Below, in pieces: positions 34,383 to 47,060 of a DNA stretch of 64,000 bases (the first letter of the stretch is position 1; every line of letters begins with the position of its first letter). Origin of the DNA: Toxotes chatareus. Taxonomy: Eukaryota; Chordata; Actinopteri; Toxotidae. A program made the translations under genes and the position numbers. Location: contig CM028901.1 in NCBI GenBank assembly GCA_016801885.1, positions 14,271,095 through 14,335,094 on the forward strand, given 5' to 3'. A model generated the notes under the pieces. It saw only the letters and a list, made by a program, of their open reading frames with translations, made no database searches and was not told where the DNA came from.

Positions 34383-36725
34383 AGAGTGGCTTCAAACAAA
34401 ACCTGATAATGATGTTGTTATGGATGGATGTTACACACAAAAACCGGCACGAGAGCAACAGCAAGAAGTCGGGCTTATTAGGGAACAATAGCGGGGAATC
34501 CAGAAGAGAGATGCTGAGTGTGGGTGGAAGGACAAAGCTCCAACTCCTCTGGTGCTCTCAGTGCTTCTCCCTCATTAACCGTATGGTTTCCACCCCGCCC
34601 TCCCTCCCCTCACACCGACAACTTCCACCGACAAAGCCATAATGAGCTCAGAGGCTGACACCTTGCAGTCACATCTGACATACTGTTGCTGCGCCATATA
34701 GATGTAAACACAAATGCACTGAAGTCATGCATTCGAGGCTGCACGTGCGAGCATGCAGCCCTTACAGACACAACCATCGCATTTGCATTGAGCAGCACGA
34801 TGGATGGCGTCCCATTCCAGGGGCATTGTTCTCAATCCAAGTCCTGGAGAGTGCTTTGATTTATAAAGGATGAAATGGGACAAGACCTGTTTCCCAGAGA
34901 TCCCCAGTTGGCTGTGTTCACAGCTTTTGCTGCTTTGACTGAGTTCTGAGTGAATACATGAATGCTAAAAGACATTCACTGTGGCTCTCTGCTTTGCTGG
35001 CTGCATGTGAGACCACACTGGCTGTGAGCACGCTCTGTTGAAAATGATAGGGGACAGTATAGCACCTGGGCGTTTATCCAAATGTTGTAAGGTGGTGAAT
35101 CTATGACACAAACTGGAATCGTCCCACATAGCCTCATCGCTTTATTCCCCTCACAGTTGCAGATGAGAACCATACGTCTTTGTGCTGCTAAAAACGAACA
35201 AGTAGGAAAAAATTATCAAACACGAGTCAAGTTTTCTTATTACGTGGAGCAAGCAAACACATTTATCAAACAAGATCTCATTTATCAAGGGGTTGCCGGA
35301 CCCATTCGGACTGCAAAATGAATCTGCACTAATTTCCATGAAAAATAAAACATTTATCAATTTGATCCCAGTTGCACCACAAGGATCAATCTCACATCTG
35401 GACCGAAACAAGTATTCTCAGTAGTTAGGAGGACAAGCAGTCGTCTGGATCCACATAGTAACATAACACACACAAATATTTTTACCACATGATGAAACCT
35501 GCCTCTTAAGACTGGCAATTTCTAAAAAAAAAAAAGTCCAGAAAAACTGGCACGTGAAAAAGCGAAACAATGCTGCTACAAATGTTTTTTGTTTTTCTAA
35601 TTCAAAGACAGAAAGTGTATATTATCATCATCATTATCATCATCACCACTGTGAGAAATTAAATTAGCAGTAGCAAAGTAGTACCGGTCAGAGCCAGACT
35701 CTACAAACATGTTGCAGTTCTCTTTGAACTAGTCTGCTGCTCCAGGGGATGGACAAAATGATGGGAACACTACATGAAAAGGGGCTAACTTTGAAAGAAC
35801 AACATCACAAAGGCACAACAGAGGTGAGTCACATTCAGCCAAATGCCAATTAGCAGCATGTCAGCCTTAAAAGAGGCCTAACAATCAGCCCCATTTAGAG
35901 TTCCTGAGAGTCCAGTATTTGGTGTCTAAATTGTGCGAGAGCTTGTCACAAAAACTGTGAAAAATACCATGTGTTCGAGTTTAACTAAACTCCTAAACTC
36001 CCAACTAAACTTCAAACTAAAGATAAGGAACTGACCATTTATCGGAAATGGTGATGCAGTATATCATAAAGGATGTGATGGAGGAGGGAGGTGCTGCAAC
36101 ATATAACACACACATAGCAGGGTAATGCAAAGTGACAGGTTACAATTTACACTGTTCACCTGCATGAATATGATTGGATGTTACTAGTCAGTTGATAGTT
36201 GGCAGGTAAGCCAATGAATGATGCATAAATCAAAGATCTGGTTCCAAACTAATATAAGCAAGACTCCAGTTCTCTACCTGAACTAACACTATGCAAAATT
36301 TTGGTAATTTGTTTGAAATCTGTACATCTAATGTGTCTTTGGTCCAAAGAACATATTAGACAATGGCACTGGTCACATTTTGGATACGACAGTAGCATCT
36401 CAAAAGTTAGCTTTGCTGAATTAGAAATGAATGAAGTTACTCTGAAACTGAAAATCAGCTGTCATCAATCACAGCCCTCTTTATAAAGCTCTTTCTCTTG
36501 TGGTCATTTCTTGTGTATTATCCAGTATATATGTACATTTTTTCTTCTGACAAAATTTTGAACCTGGCTTTATCCAGTGCATATTTAATTAGATAATGCA
36601 TCATTTGCATATTTAAACATCAACTTTAAGAAAACTTGTTATACAAAAATTTAATGTTTCTTAATGTAAGACAACTATTAAGTTTCATGGTGATATCTAT
36701 TAGTACGTTTTTACCCCGCTGACCT
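34383..36725. other. Intergenic, no gene seen
   Basis: No exon was found. It holds a cluster of four TTATCA hexamers (35213-35359) and an ATC triplet run near 35628-35645. Short frames are without support. Confidence 0.5.
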
Positions 36726-36729
36726 GTAG

Positions 36730-37060
36730 TATCGTCCATGAATGTTCTGTGAGGATGATACCATCCTTAAGGAAACCCAGACAGGGTTTAGAAAAGGTTA
36801 CTCCGGCACTTATCACATCTTCTTGCTGAAACATATTGATTTGTATTGTTTTGCCTTTTCTGTTCTTTTATTGATTACAGTATGGCATTTGATACAGTTT
36901 GGAGGAATGGATTCTGGCACAAACAGCTGAAAGCAGATATTAAAGTCAAATTCCTGGATGCAGTAATGAATATGAACAAAAACATCAAATCATGTGTTTT
37001 CTTTTTCTTTCAATATCTGTTTTTTTTTTAAGCTCATCTGGGATTGTCTATGGTGAAAAT
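36730..37060 (+). pseudogene. Non-LTR reverse transcriptase remnant (N-terminal RT blocks)
   Basis: One frame reads ILKETQTGFRKGYSGTYHIF and LLKHIDLYC. After a frameshift a second reads FIDYSMAFDTVWRNGFWHK and FLDAVMNMNKNIKSCVF. These match the QTGFRKGYSTTDHIF and FIDYxKAFDTV blocks of RTE/CR1-type reverse transcriptases. No catalytic YADD block remains, and the sequence ends in a T run. Confidence 0.8.
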
Positions 37061-39080
37061 TGATTATTATGTCCGTAACAAAACGGGCTGCAGAAAGCAG
37101 CGGATAACAAGCTTCATTTTTTGTGAGAACTGAAAGCTCAAGGTCAATAGAATTAAAACTAAAGCAAAATAAATAAATGTCAAGAAAAATTCAGTTTTTA
37201 TGTAGAGGAGCAGATTTAGTTGTTGTTTAATTGTTAAATTAGAGCTTTTTGTTTTGTCACACTATGTGTGTTGTATGCATGTGAAGTGTCGGGATTGACA
37301 GTTAAAATGACAACTATGGGAATATGGCTTATGAGAGGATTCAAAGACACACACAAACCGTTGCAGTTTAAAAAAAAAAAAACTATTGACTTCTGGAGGT
37401 GGCTGCTAGAAAGAAACTAAGCAGTTTTAAATTGTATTAGTATTTGCTTAACTTGTATATCTCTGCAGTGTGTGGGTCACCAGGGATTTCAAAGGTGATG
37501 ACTGCTGTTTGTCGTTTCACTGGCTCACACAAAAATGTGTCATCAGCTGCTTGAAAGAAACTGTCAAACAGAGGATGAAAAAAGCTGTTTAGACTGAAGT
37601 GACATTACAAGCTGCAAAGTATGCCAGCGTGCAAGCTTAATGGAAATTGAAAAAGTATCTAGAACTGCACAAGAATCAGAGCATCTGCATCTCCTTAGAC
37701 AGTTGTCTGGTCTAGGTCCTCCTCTTTCCTGTCTCTCTTTACAGACAGCACATAAAAATTTGAACTGCACTTTATTTTGCCTGCATTTCTCTGGTATTAA
37801 CACAGTACATGCATATGAACCAGACCACTGAACTAATTCTAAGGAATCAAGTCACAACAAAAGGGCTCTGCTTTCACTCATGATGCGCTCCAGTTTAATA
37901 ATGTGAAGGCCAACAAGGTGTCAAACATCTCATAAGCTGACTGAGAGTATTGCACCGCACGGCAAAGTTAGAGGAAGGACAAGTGCGTTGTGATTGCTGT
38001 GAAAAGTTGAACTGTACAGCCTACAGTTTCACTGGATTAGTGATTATGTCTGGAGTGTGCAGATCATAGAATGAGGAAACACACCAGCTCTGCACCGGCA
38101 TCATCTGCCACAAACTGAGCCTTGCAGGAGGCCACGCAGGCACAGACGCTGTTTAATATACAGTGCACATGTTCCATTCACCATCCAATCATACACGACC
38201 ATGATCTCTATCAACTATAAGTGATCAATATAATGTAAAAAGTTCTGGTGCCATTCCAATTCTCAGCACTGCTAGCTCTCAGCTAACACCACACCACCAG
38301 TCTAATACACTTCAATGTTAACTCCCTCCACTTCCCCAGCGTCCTCCTGCATTAGCATTTAGATTTAGGTTAAAATCAGAGTGTTTCTCTGTATATGTTC
38401 TTGTTCATTCAAATGTTGTGTACCTAAGGCTCTGCTGGGGGGAGGGGGGTTAGGGTGGGGGGGCATCCATGAGCCCAGAGACGGTCTGTGTCAAGTCCTC
38501 ACAGATTTGTTTCTGGGGCACCGAAGCAGAACTAGAACCACCGAATTCTGATGTTTGTTCTTGTTGTTTTGTTTTGTATTAAAGCCGCGATGTGAATGTC
38601 CGGTCACAAATACAGTAATTGAATCTGCAGGGGTACATGCAAACGCTATCACATACATAAAATCATATATGGGCAATCAACCAGACGAACACACACACAC
38701 ACATCAAAACACACACAACTGCAGGACTGTTCATTATTCTTCAACCTGACTGGAGATTAAACAAGATCAGCCGTTTTAGAGCTGAAATAAAGAAACTTTA
38801 ATGTAAATAAGGGTGAATTTTCTTATGTAGTAAAACCAAGTGGTAAAAATCTAATCTAAAACAGCTCTCTAAACAATAAATCACAAGTAAAAATTATTTT
38901 TTTTATAGCAATAAAGTTTGGTTTAAGGCTTTGAAACAAAATTGCATCTTAGTCTTCTTGCTTGTGTGTATGTGACTATTACAGAACATTGGTCACAAGT
39001 CTGAAGCAGTGGCTGATAATAAGACAATGATTTAACTGAATCAGTGTGTAAAAAGAACAAAACACACAGGTCTGAGCAGT
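37061..39080. other. Intergenic, no gene seen
   Basis: Includes short A runs (37370) and a G-rich patch (38438-38464). No exon or element was identified. Confidence 0.5.
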
Positions 39081-39083
39081 GTA

Positions 39084-40479
39084 ATGAAAGTTGTACAGAG
39101 TGATAACCATCTTGAAATCTTGTTCCATGTGGGATTCACCATACTCTCTAAGCTGGACAAACTTTACTTTGTGAATTTCTCATTTCGGCCTATTGATTGT
39201 CACTTGTTCAAGAGGACATGTGCTTTCATGAGACTGTTACCAAAGAGCAGAAAGAAGAATTTCACAGTACAGAGTTTCAACTGCTGTGACTGGAAATTAG
39301 CAGACAAAGACATGTTTTCCAATGTCAGTGGTATGATTAGGAAAAACAAAAGAAAATATTTTACAAGTACCAGCAAGTGTCACCAGAGCAGCGCTGCACT
39401 GTGAGAGAGGACAGTGAAGAATGTCTTGTGAAAGCAAAACAGCCCTTGGATTGGAGGATGATCATAGAAAGCAGTCATGGAGGCAGATGACAGAATATTA
39501 CAGGGTTTTTCGATGGGTCCAGGTCAGTCCGCTTTAGCTGTACCATGCCAAGACAAGTCTTGATGACCTGTGTTTCCACTACAGCCTCGCTCGCCTGCAT
39601 GTGGCTTTTCACAGCATGACTCCGCAGAACTAACCCCCCCTTATAATGGAAAAGCCCTGTTTTACAGCAGGTGATGTTGCACCGTCGGGTGAGGGGGTTA
39701 GAGGATGTTTTCCTGAAGTGCGACCTGAATAAAGACCCTGGGTAAGCCGTCAGAGCGAGACAGTTTTCCTTACACCTGCTGAACTTTGTGCTGTAAGTTA
39801 CCAAATTAAAATTAAAAGTTACCATAGCGAATTTTAGAACAGTAACATAACTAATCAGTGAAACCTGTTAAGTTTCATTGATCGATAACAGGATCTATGG
39901 GCTCGTAATCAATAAATGACACAAGCTAAAATTGAAAAAGTCCAACAAGAAATAAATTACAAGCAATTAACAACACAGGTGAACATTTTGCAGCCTACTT
40001 CTCCTTTATGTAGAACAGAACTTTGATACATGCTACCAACTTTAGGCCACACTGGTGGATCTTTCATGGTTTGCCAGCATTTTCCTGAGAGTGTTTGCAT
40101 CTACAGATTGCTCAGCATGACCATATAGTGACTGAGGCACATAAGTTCATTTCACAGAGCCAACTTCATCCCATGGTGTAAACAATTCTCCTTCACGACG
40201 TTCCCATGTTTCAACATGATCACACACAGCCGGTTTCCATCTACAGCGAGATGAAGTCAGGCCCCTTCCACAGCCGACCCAATCACCCAGTGTAAACATC
40301 ACCGGACCTTTATAAGAAATAGATTTGCAGTTCCCTCTTCTCTTAGCGCACTGGAGGCTTTTCTTCTTGAAGAAAGCTCTTTTACGAAACCGGCACTGCT
40401 CAGGCTGCATTATGAGAGCACGATGGCTGAAACTGTTCTGAGGGCTGTTCTTACACCTTCTTAGACACATGATACTCAC
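39084..40479. other. Cluster of unassigned open frames
   Basis: Three frames of 106-116 codons lie close together: 39084-39404 (plus), 39475-39825 (minus) and 40147-40479 (minus). The two minus frames are cysteine- and lysine-rich and not low-complexity, unlike most frames in this window. I recognise no family, see no clear splice borders, and cannot exclude chance or a decayed gene. No function is proposed. Confidence 0.25.
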
Positions 40480-43400
40480 ATATCCTTAAGATGTTTGCAT
40501 CATTATATCATCCACTTGAACATCTGTGACTGTGAAAAAAAAAAAAAGAGAGAAGAAGAAAAAAAAGGTGCAGATTTATGCAGACAGCCATGAGCGCGCA
40601 CTGTTATGCTTGTCATGAGGCATTTTGTGGCTCAGATTTTTATGATGTTCGCAGTTTAGTTTTTCCATGGTGTCAGCGATGCGATGATAAATGAGGGCCA
40701 TTTTGATTTTAATTGAAGGTCAGCTGCAGCTGAGCCTTTAGCTGTAAAACCACATTGAGTGTTTTTGTCATATTTCACAAAAAAAATAAACAACAACAAC
40801 AACTGTGTACCTTTGCTGGCCTTGATCCTGGTTTAAATACAGACACCTGAATCCTGGTTGTGGTGTAATAAAGCTGAACTCAACTAGAGACAGGAATATG
40901 AGCCTCCAGAGCTCAGAGGAAAAAAAAAAAATCTACAATGATTAGAAGCATTTACTACCTCGCCTTGTCTTGTGGTTGTGCATAGGCCACTGGTGTTAAT
41001 CAGAGGATCAATCATGCTAATGAAGACTTGCACTCTTTCTCAGTCTCCCAGTGTGTGGCACCGTGTTTCTGCACACTGTGTAATGTGTGTGAATTTCCTA
41101 TACTTCATAATAATACCTTCTTGGGTGTTTGGCTGCACTGTAGGTGGACAGCTCGTTGTCAGCCCTTCACCCTCGATATATCCTGCACACATACACACAC
41201 CTCACATCCAGCCACACATAGATTGCCCCATCATTAGAGTCTGGAGCACAGACACAGACATGGGGGGAGGTGGAGAAGAGATGGATAGACAGAAAAGGGA
41301 AGAGAAAAGAGACGATGGACTCAGGAGGGAGGCTATTCAGGCGCATCATTAGCACCAGGGATGGAGAGATCTAGGAACAGATGAATATAATGAAGATAAG
41401 ACACTTCACTTGGGATTTTAAATCCACAAAAATATGCAAAAACGTGGAATATGAGAAGAGGCTTTTAACTGTGTGCACCCTGTCATGCCTGCACAAAGCA
41501 ATATACTTCCAAAGCTAGCTTAATTATCAATTACTTGAAATTGTCATACAAAGGGCAGCATAAATTCAGGCCAAACTAATTAGCCAGAAGTTCAATTGTG
41601 ATTAAAAATAAATGTCATAATATTAATGTTTTAAATATTGATTTTTTTTCTAAGCATTTCATAAACATGTCTGCAGCGTAGATACAAAGATGAAGCACTT
41701 TCCCCAGAGTGAAGTTCATTAAAAGAAGCAGTGACAATTATGTAGATATGCTCACCAGACCAAGTCCCAGATATACTTGTATTTCATTTCTATGAGCAGA
41801 AATGAGCCAAACTCCACAGAAACTGTGCATCTAGGAAAAAAAGAAACCGACTTTGTAAGCAGGTCTTTCGGATTAACAGATACACTGTGGTATCAATCCA
41901 TCTTGACTTATCCGGCCGGGCCTGAAATAGCAACAGTGCCTGGAGTTTGATTATCATTAATTCAGTTTAATTTCCTCTCCCATAACTGAAACATTCATAT
42001 CCGCACATGAATTACAGGGTTTGTCGGAACTTGCATCAGGAAGAGGCTGGGAGATGGACTTTTGAAAATTTAAGCAAGGCTCAATATTTGAACCACAGTG
42101 AGGTTATATTGACTTCCATCACTTGTGTTTCAATTTAGCTCTCAGAGAACACTGAGTCTATTGAGACAACACCAGCCAGTGTCTAAGGCACAAAAGTGGC
42201 GTATAAAAAATGGAAAAGGCTGCAATTACTGGCTAAGATGGAGATGAGAGGGATCCAGACAAGACACAGCTGCACAAAACACCATTTGGTGTTAGCCTTT
42301 TGAGCAGACAAAAATATATTTAGAATACCACAGAGCCACAGACTGACTGCTTGTATGTGAATGTGGTAATTCTGTTTCAGTTCATTCCCACCACTCTCGT
42401 AGTATTGTTTATGGCTGTAGCAAGCATCTTTTTTTGTTTTTTTGGCAGAAAAGCGCTAAAATCCCAGGAGACTCTCAACGCACCACTATGACTTGGTCAC
42501 ATGACCAATGAGTGAAGCCGAGCTGGCACTATTGAGTACAAACTAATCTGCTTGCATGTTTATTGCAGGCAGCTGACAACTATTGGTCATGCCGGCTGTT
42601 TTACAATCTTACAGACCACACTGACTGTACAGTTTTATGAGTTTTTGCCTGAAAAAAATGGTTGAGTGGGCACATTTCAGTAGGAACTGATCACAGGAAT
42701 TTAAATTGTGTAGTCTAATAATTATAATGGCATTAAGCCGTGCCCATTTCACTTAACAGTACAAACAGAGCTGAGGGAAATCTTTTACTGGGTGAAATTC
42801 AGAAATTAAAAAGAAACTTATAGTGACAGGATCTTTAAGGTAGTTTTCAAAGTCTGTTAAAGTAGAAGCTGTGTTTGAATCAGTATTCATACTGAATTTA
42901 ATGTCATACTGTGGAGTCGCTTGCTGCATGTCTTTAGTTTGTTTCTCTCACGGCCATCGTTTTTTCATTTTTTAATTTGTGCTCATTGTTAAAATCAAAA
43001 TTTGTCAAAACTAACAAGAAGTGTAAGAATAAAGGTTAACACGGCTTACTGCATTTTTCTCTTTGCTGCTGAAAGTTTTTTGCCATGTTCCCCTGACAGT
43101 TGTGTTACATGCCTCTTCCTGTTTAGCTTCTTCTACAGAACAAGTGGAGGGAGCAGGAAGGCAAATAAAAAGTAGCTTATTCACTCCTTCAGCTGCTCTC
43201 CACCCCATCATCATTACCACGTAGGTTATTGGAATCTGTCACGAGACGGCCTTAGAGCCCACAGTATACTACCATTATATGGCTAACAGCAGACAAAGAT
43301 AACAACTAGTCGGTGAACCTACAGTGTTTAGCGCATAAAGATATTTCCCTCTAAAAACCAAATTAATGCTAACATTACTCTACATGTGATGTCAGTGTTG

Positions 43401-43730
43401 TGTTCACAGCTTGTTTACACTGCCCCAAGTAGAAATCTGGTATTGCAAGTTTAAATTTGAATACATAAGTCAGAAGTTTTATGACAAAGCTGTTGAATTT
43501 GCCAGAGAGTGAGGCCTCGGCAACAACCCCGAAATAGTGACATCAAGGTGACAGTAATGCATTGTTGAAAACCTGTGAGAGAATGTCTGGCAGGTGAAGA
43601 GACAGGACAACAGACCGAGAATGGAAATGAGAGAAAATGTAAGTGGAGGCAAAATGATAATTAAAAGAAAAGGGTGGAAAGAAAGTGGACTAGAGGAGAA
43701 GAGAGAGCAGAAGCATTGACGTGGTTTAAT
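40480..43730. other. Intergenic, no gene seen
   Basis: AT-rich DNA with short poly-A runs (40530, 40920). The part 41880-42060 has balanced composition with TTAATT cores. Nothing codes recognisably. Confidence 0.5.
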
Positions 43731-43731
43731 G

Positions 43732-43733
<2 letters not shown>

Positions 43734-43768
<35 letters not shown>
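43734..43768 (+). repeat. (AC)n microsatellite
   Basis: About 34 bp of AC. TG-rich DNA continues at 43800-43905. Confidence 0.95.
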
Positions 43769-43769
<1 letters not shown>

Positions 43770-45627
43770 TTACCTGTTTCAATGTTGTGGCTGAATAGTG
43801 TATGTGACTGTGTCTGTGTGTGTGAAAGAGAGAGAAGTATTTGTGTGTGTGACCTCGTCTGTGCATATGTGTGAGCATGTGTGTATGTGTGTGCGTGTGT
43901 GTGTGTAAGAAAGCTGTCAACTACTCCAGGCGAGAGAGTTCCAGCAGTGTGTCAACCTAATGGGCAGAAACTGGGGCATAGTGAATTATTCATCAGGCTT
44001 TTTAGGGGGAGAGGAGACGCTTCCGATATCTTCCCTTAGGAAAAACGTAAGGACCTCGCGCTCAGAAGACAGACACATGCGCTCGCTCACACACACACAT
44101 AGCACGGCATGTGTGCTGAACAACTATGCCATCAGTTTAGTCTCTGCCAACAGGTCCTAAAGTCTTAAACTAATGTTGTTGTTTCTAAAAACAAACACAG
44201 CAGCAGCTAGCACAAAACCACAGAGAATCACCACATTAGTTAAAAGAAAAGTTGGTGAGTGATTAGTCCATCAGTCAAAATACTTATAGGATCATCAGAA
44301 ATTTCATATTAAATTATTAAACTGTTCGTTTTCATAAATTTCTTACACAACAGTAAAAGACTGTGAGGTCCCTCAGAAAGTACCTCTAGGATTTCTGAAG
44401 CTTTCATTTTTTACCACACTAGCTGGGTTGTACCATATTTCCTCTGCACATCCATTTTGCCACAAACAAAACTAGCCACAAAAGCCTACATGACACAGAA
44501 GCTGTGACACAAAGCCATATCACTGTCACACCACTCATGTCACTGTGACTCTTTCTAGTGTGACGGGGCAGTGTATATAGTCTTGCATGAGCTTGCACAA
44601 GTTGTAAAACATCTGACAGAACCCACCATTATTTTGGGGAAATAAAGAATAAACCTGAAATTCTAAAACCACAGCCAGAAAACCTGTGAATGAGTCAAAA
44701 CTGTGCCAGAACAGCCAAACATTAAACAAACAACTTTTAGACTGAAGAGTTTTCAGACATATTATTGTAACCCTGCTCAAAAGGTGTTTGACTGGATTGA
44801 AATGAGCCTGTGTCCACTGTGGCCTCAGATCTCTGTTCTTGGCTGACAGAACAGCTGAAGACCACTTGTAGCCAATCTGCCTCAACACTGGACATGTTGT
44901 TCATTCTGAGATGTTTTTCTGTTTAACCACAGTTGTAAAGAGTGGTCATCCAAGTAGATAGAGAATCCATTGTACCTGAACATACAAAGATCCACCCACA
45001 GACATACAAATTTACCAAACATTACACAAACACCACTACGACAAGCATGGTGACCAACATGGTGGCACAAACACAAACCATCCAAGTCACACATCTTCCA
45101 GGTTACCACTTAATGAACCTCAAACATGGACAAACCATGCGCCCAAAAGTGTTTCTCTCCTTTTTGTACCTGAACCCTCGGCTGCCAAAGAGTCAAACCT
45201 TATGTAACACATGACATTTACAACAAGGTCCGTTCCCTGTCTACCTATCTGCCACTCTCTCCTGTGTTTCCCTCTCAACGCCCCCCCTCCCCACTTCTCT
45301 CTCTCTATCCAGTGTGACTCCCTGACATTTAATTAGTTGGTGAGTGGAGGACGCCTCGCCACATCAGCCCTGTAGTGTTGCTGACCTTTTCCGACTGGGT
45401 CACTCATCTGCCATTAGAGTGATACCTCCCCCCACCGCTAACACCACTTCACACACACACAGACACACACACACACACCCTCATCGCTCTCTCAGCATTA
45501 ACAAAGTATACTCCAGTGTGATGATGAAATGAGCCAGCTGGTGATCTGGCAATTGACAGTAAGGTGGAGTTTTCTTTTGAAAAATCAGATGAAGTCACAT
45601 GTTTGATGATTTGTGACGCAGCCAGTC

Positions 45628-45661
<34 letters not shown>

Positions 45662-46160
45662 TTCACATCTTTGTACGTTGATGTGGATTTGATGATTTGG
45701 GGTATGTTGTTTGTGTGTTTGAGGAGGCTTCCTTTCAGTCGATTGCATCACTCTAATCAGACATCATAAGAGGAGACTAACAGCAGTCATCCTTTCATCT
45801 TTGGTCAGCGCCAAATGCCCTTTACAGCACACGTGCGCATAGAAGGCTACACACACACCTGCACACAGTCAAAGCCAATCAGAAGTTTCCAGTTTTGTCT
45901 CCCCCCACATCTCCTCTCCACTCCTCAGTTCTGTGACATATCGCCCAGCAACATCAGCTGCCAGACACCTCCTATCAGGATCAGTTTGGAGGCCTTTTAA
46001 TCCGCCCTCTAAAGAAGTCTTTCCTGTCAATGGAGGGAAACGTGACCCCAATACCAAAGGCAGAGGAGAGAGGGGAGGTGGTGATGAAGGGATCTGGGGT
46101 GAGGGCCTGGCAGAGTGAGCTACCCAACTGGCCCTGCATGCCGGTGCTGGACTGCAGCCC
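43770..46160. other. Intergenic, no gene seen
   Basis: Contains CA/TG tracts (45450-45478, 45632-45659). The segment 45930-46160 has higher GC and an open frame on the minus strand without recognisable homology. Confidence 0.45.
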
Positions 46161-46166
46161 AGGCAG

Positions 46167-46187
46167 TTTTTTTTTTTTTTTTTTTTT
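46167..46187 (+). repeat. T21 homopolymer
   Basis: Uninterrupted T run. A T25 run follows at 46415-46439. Confidence 0.95.
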
Positions 46188-46414
46188 CCCCAGCTTGAGA
46201 CGTTGGAAAACCTCCTCCACACAGACACAGTGTCATGCAGGGTAGAAGGGATCACCAGACAGACAAGTTATAGTTAGAGGAGAAGATGTGGAAAGCAATA
46301 CCAGAAAACTAGCTATATGGAGAGGGAGGAGAATATCAAAGATTCACATTTCATAACCACTGATTTTTGTTGAGCTTTCTGCTGCTTGGTCTTCATTAAA
46401 TTTTCAATACTTGA

Positions 46415-46540
46415 TTTTTTTTTTTTTTTTTTTTTTTTTGGCCAGTTGGGGGCAGCTGAACAGGGTGTAAACACTGATAATCAACTGTCACTGAAGTTAT
46501 AGCTAACATGTTAGCAAACTTATTGAGTTAGAACAATATT
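46415..46540 (-). repeat. T25 run with adjoining dispersed-repeat sequence
   Basis: A T25 run (46415-46439) leads into TTGGCCAGTTGGGGGCAGC and CAACTGTCACTGAAG, phrases familiar from a dispersed teleost repeat. The T run may be the poly-A tail of a minus-strand retroposon. Confidence 0.45.
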
Positions 46541-46879
46541 TTAATGAGCAATTACGAGAGGAATTTAAAGAATTTAAAACTGAAAAAGTAATCTATCAGT
46601 AAACAGTTCAAATGGTTCAAAGGGATTTAGAAAAACAGCGCATTTAGAAAGAGAAATAAACAATTGCATTCACAAATTGAATTAGATATACAGTTTAGTT
46701 GTTTTTTTTTTTTTTATCATGCATTGAAAAGGGCAATTTCCTTGTCCATTTGTATTTGAATTTCTAATTCCCTGTTTTTTTCCCTTTTCCTATTATATAC
46801 AGTTTGTTTAGTCATTTAGCTTCTCCTTTCTGCTCTTTTGTGACACTTTGAGCATCAAGCTGGTAAAACAAGGTAGACA

Positions 46880-47060
46880 GTAGTTACTGGATGTAACTCC
46901 AGTTCTAAAACTGTGTGCACAGCCCTCTAATAGTCTAATCAGAGGGCAGTGACCACACACTGTGAACCCCTATAAAATCCCAGCACATATGCTACTGGTC
47001 TCAGGTTGGCTCAGCAACGTTTACATCTTCATGTGACATCTTCAGACGTCTTGTTTTGCC
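46880..47060. repeat. Probable dispersed teleost repeat
   Basis: Contains GTGCACAGCCCTCTAATAG, AGAGGGCAGTGACCACACAC and GGTCTCAGGTTGGCTCAGC, which I associate with an interspersed fish repeat of unknown name. The edges are not defined. Confidence 0.4.

Noticed and set aside
39475..40479. Thrombospondin type-1 repeat reading of the Cys-rich frames
   Set aside because: The spacing of Trp, Cys and Arg does not match the TSP1 pattern.
43726..43920. CA/TG-encoded His-Thr and Cys-Val frames here and at 45449, 57536 and 63308
   Set aside because: These are products of dinucleotide repeats.
45981..46220. Minus-strand exon after a T-run (acceptor-like CTGCAG)
   Set aside because: The acceptor-like site and non-repetitive frame are suggestive, but there is no recognisable family, no matching donor and no neighbouring exon.
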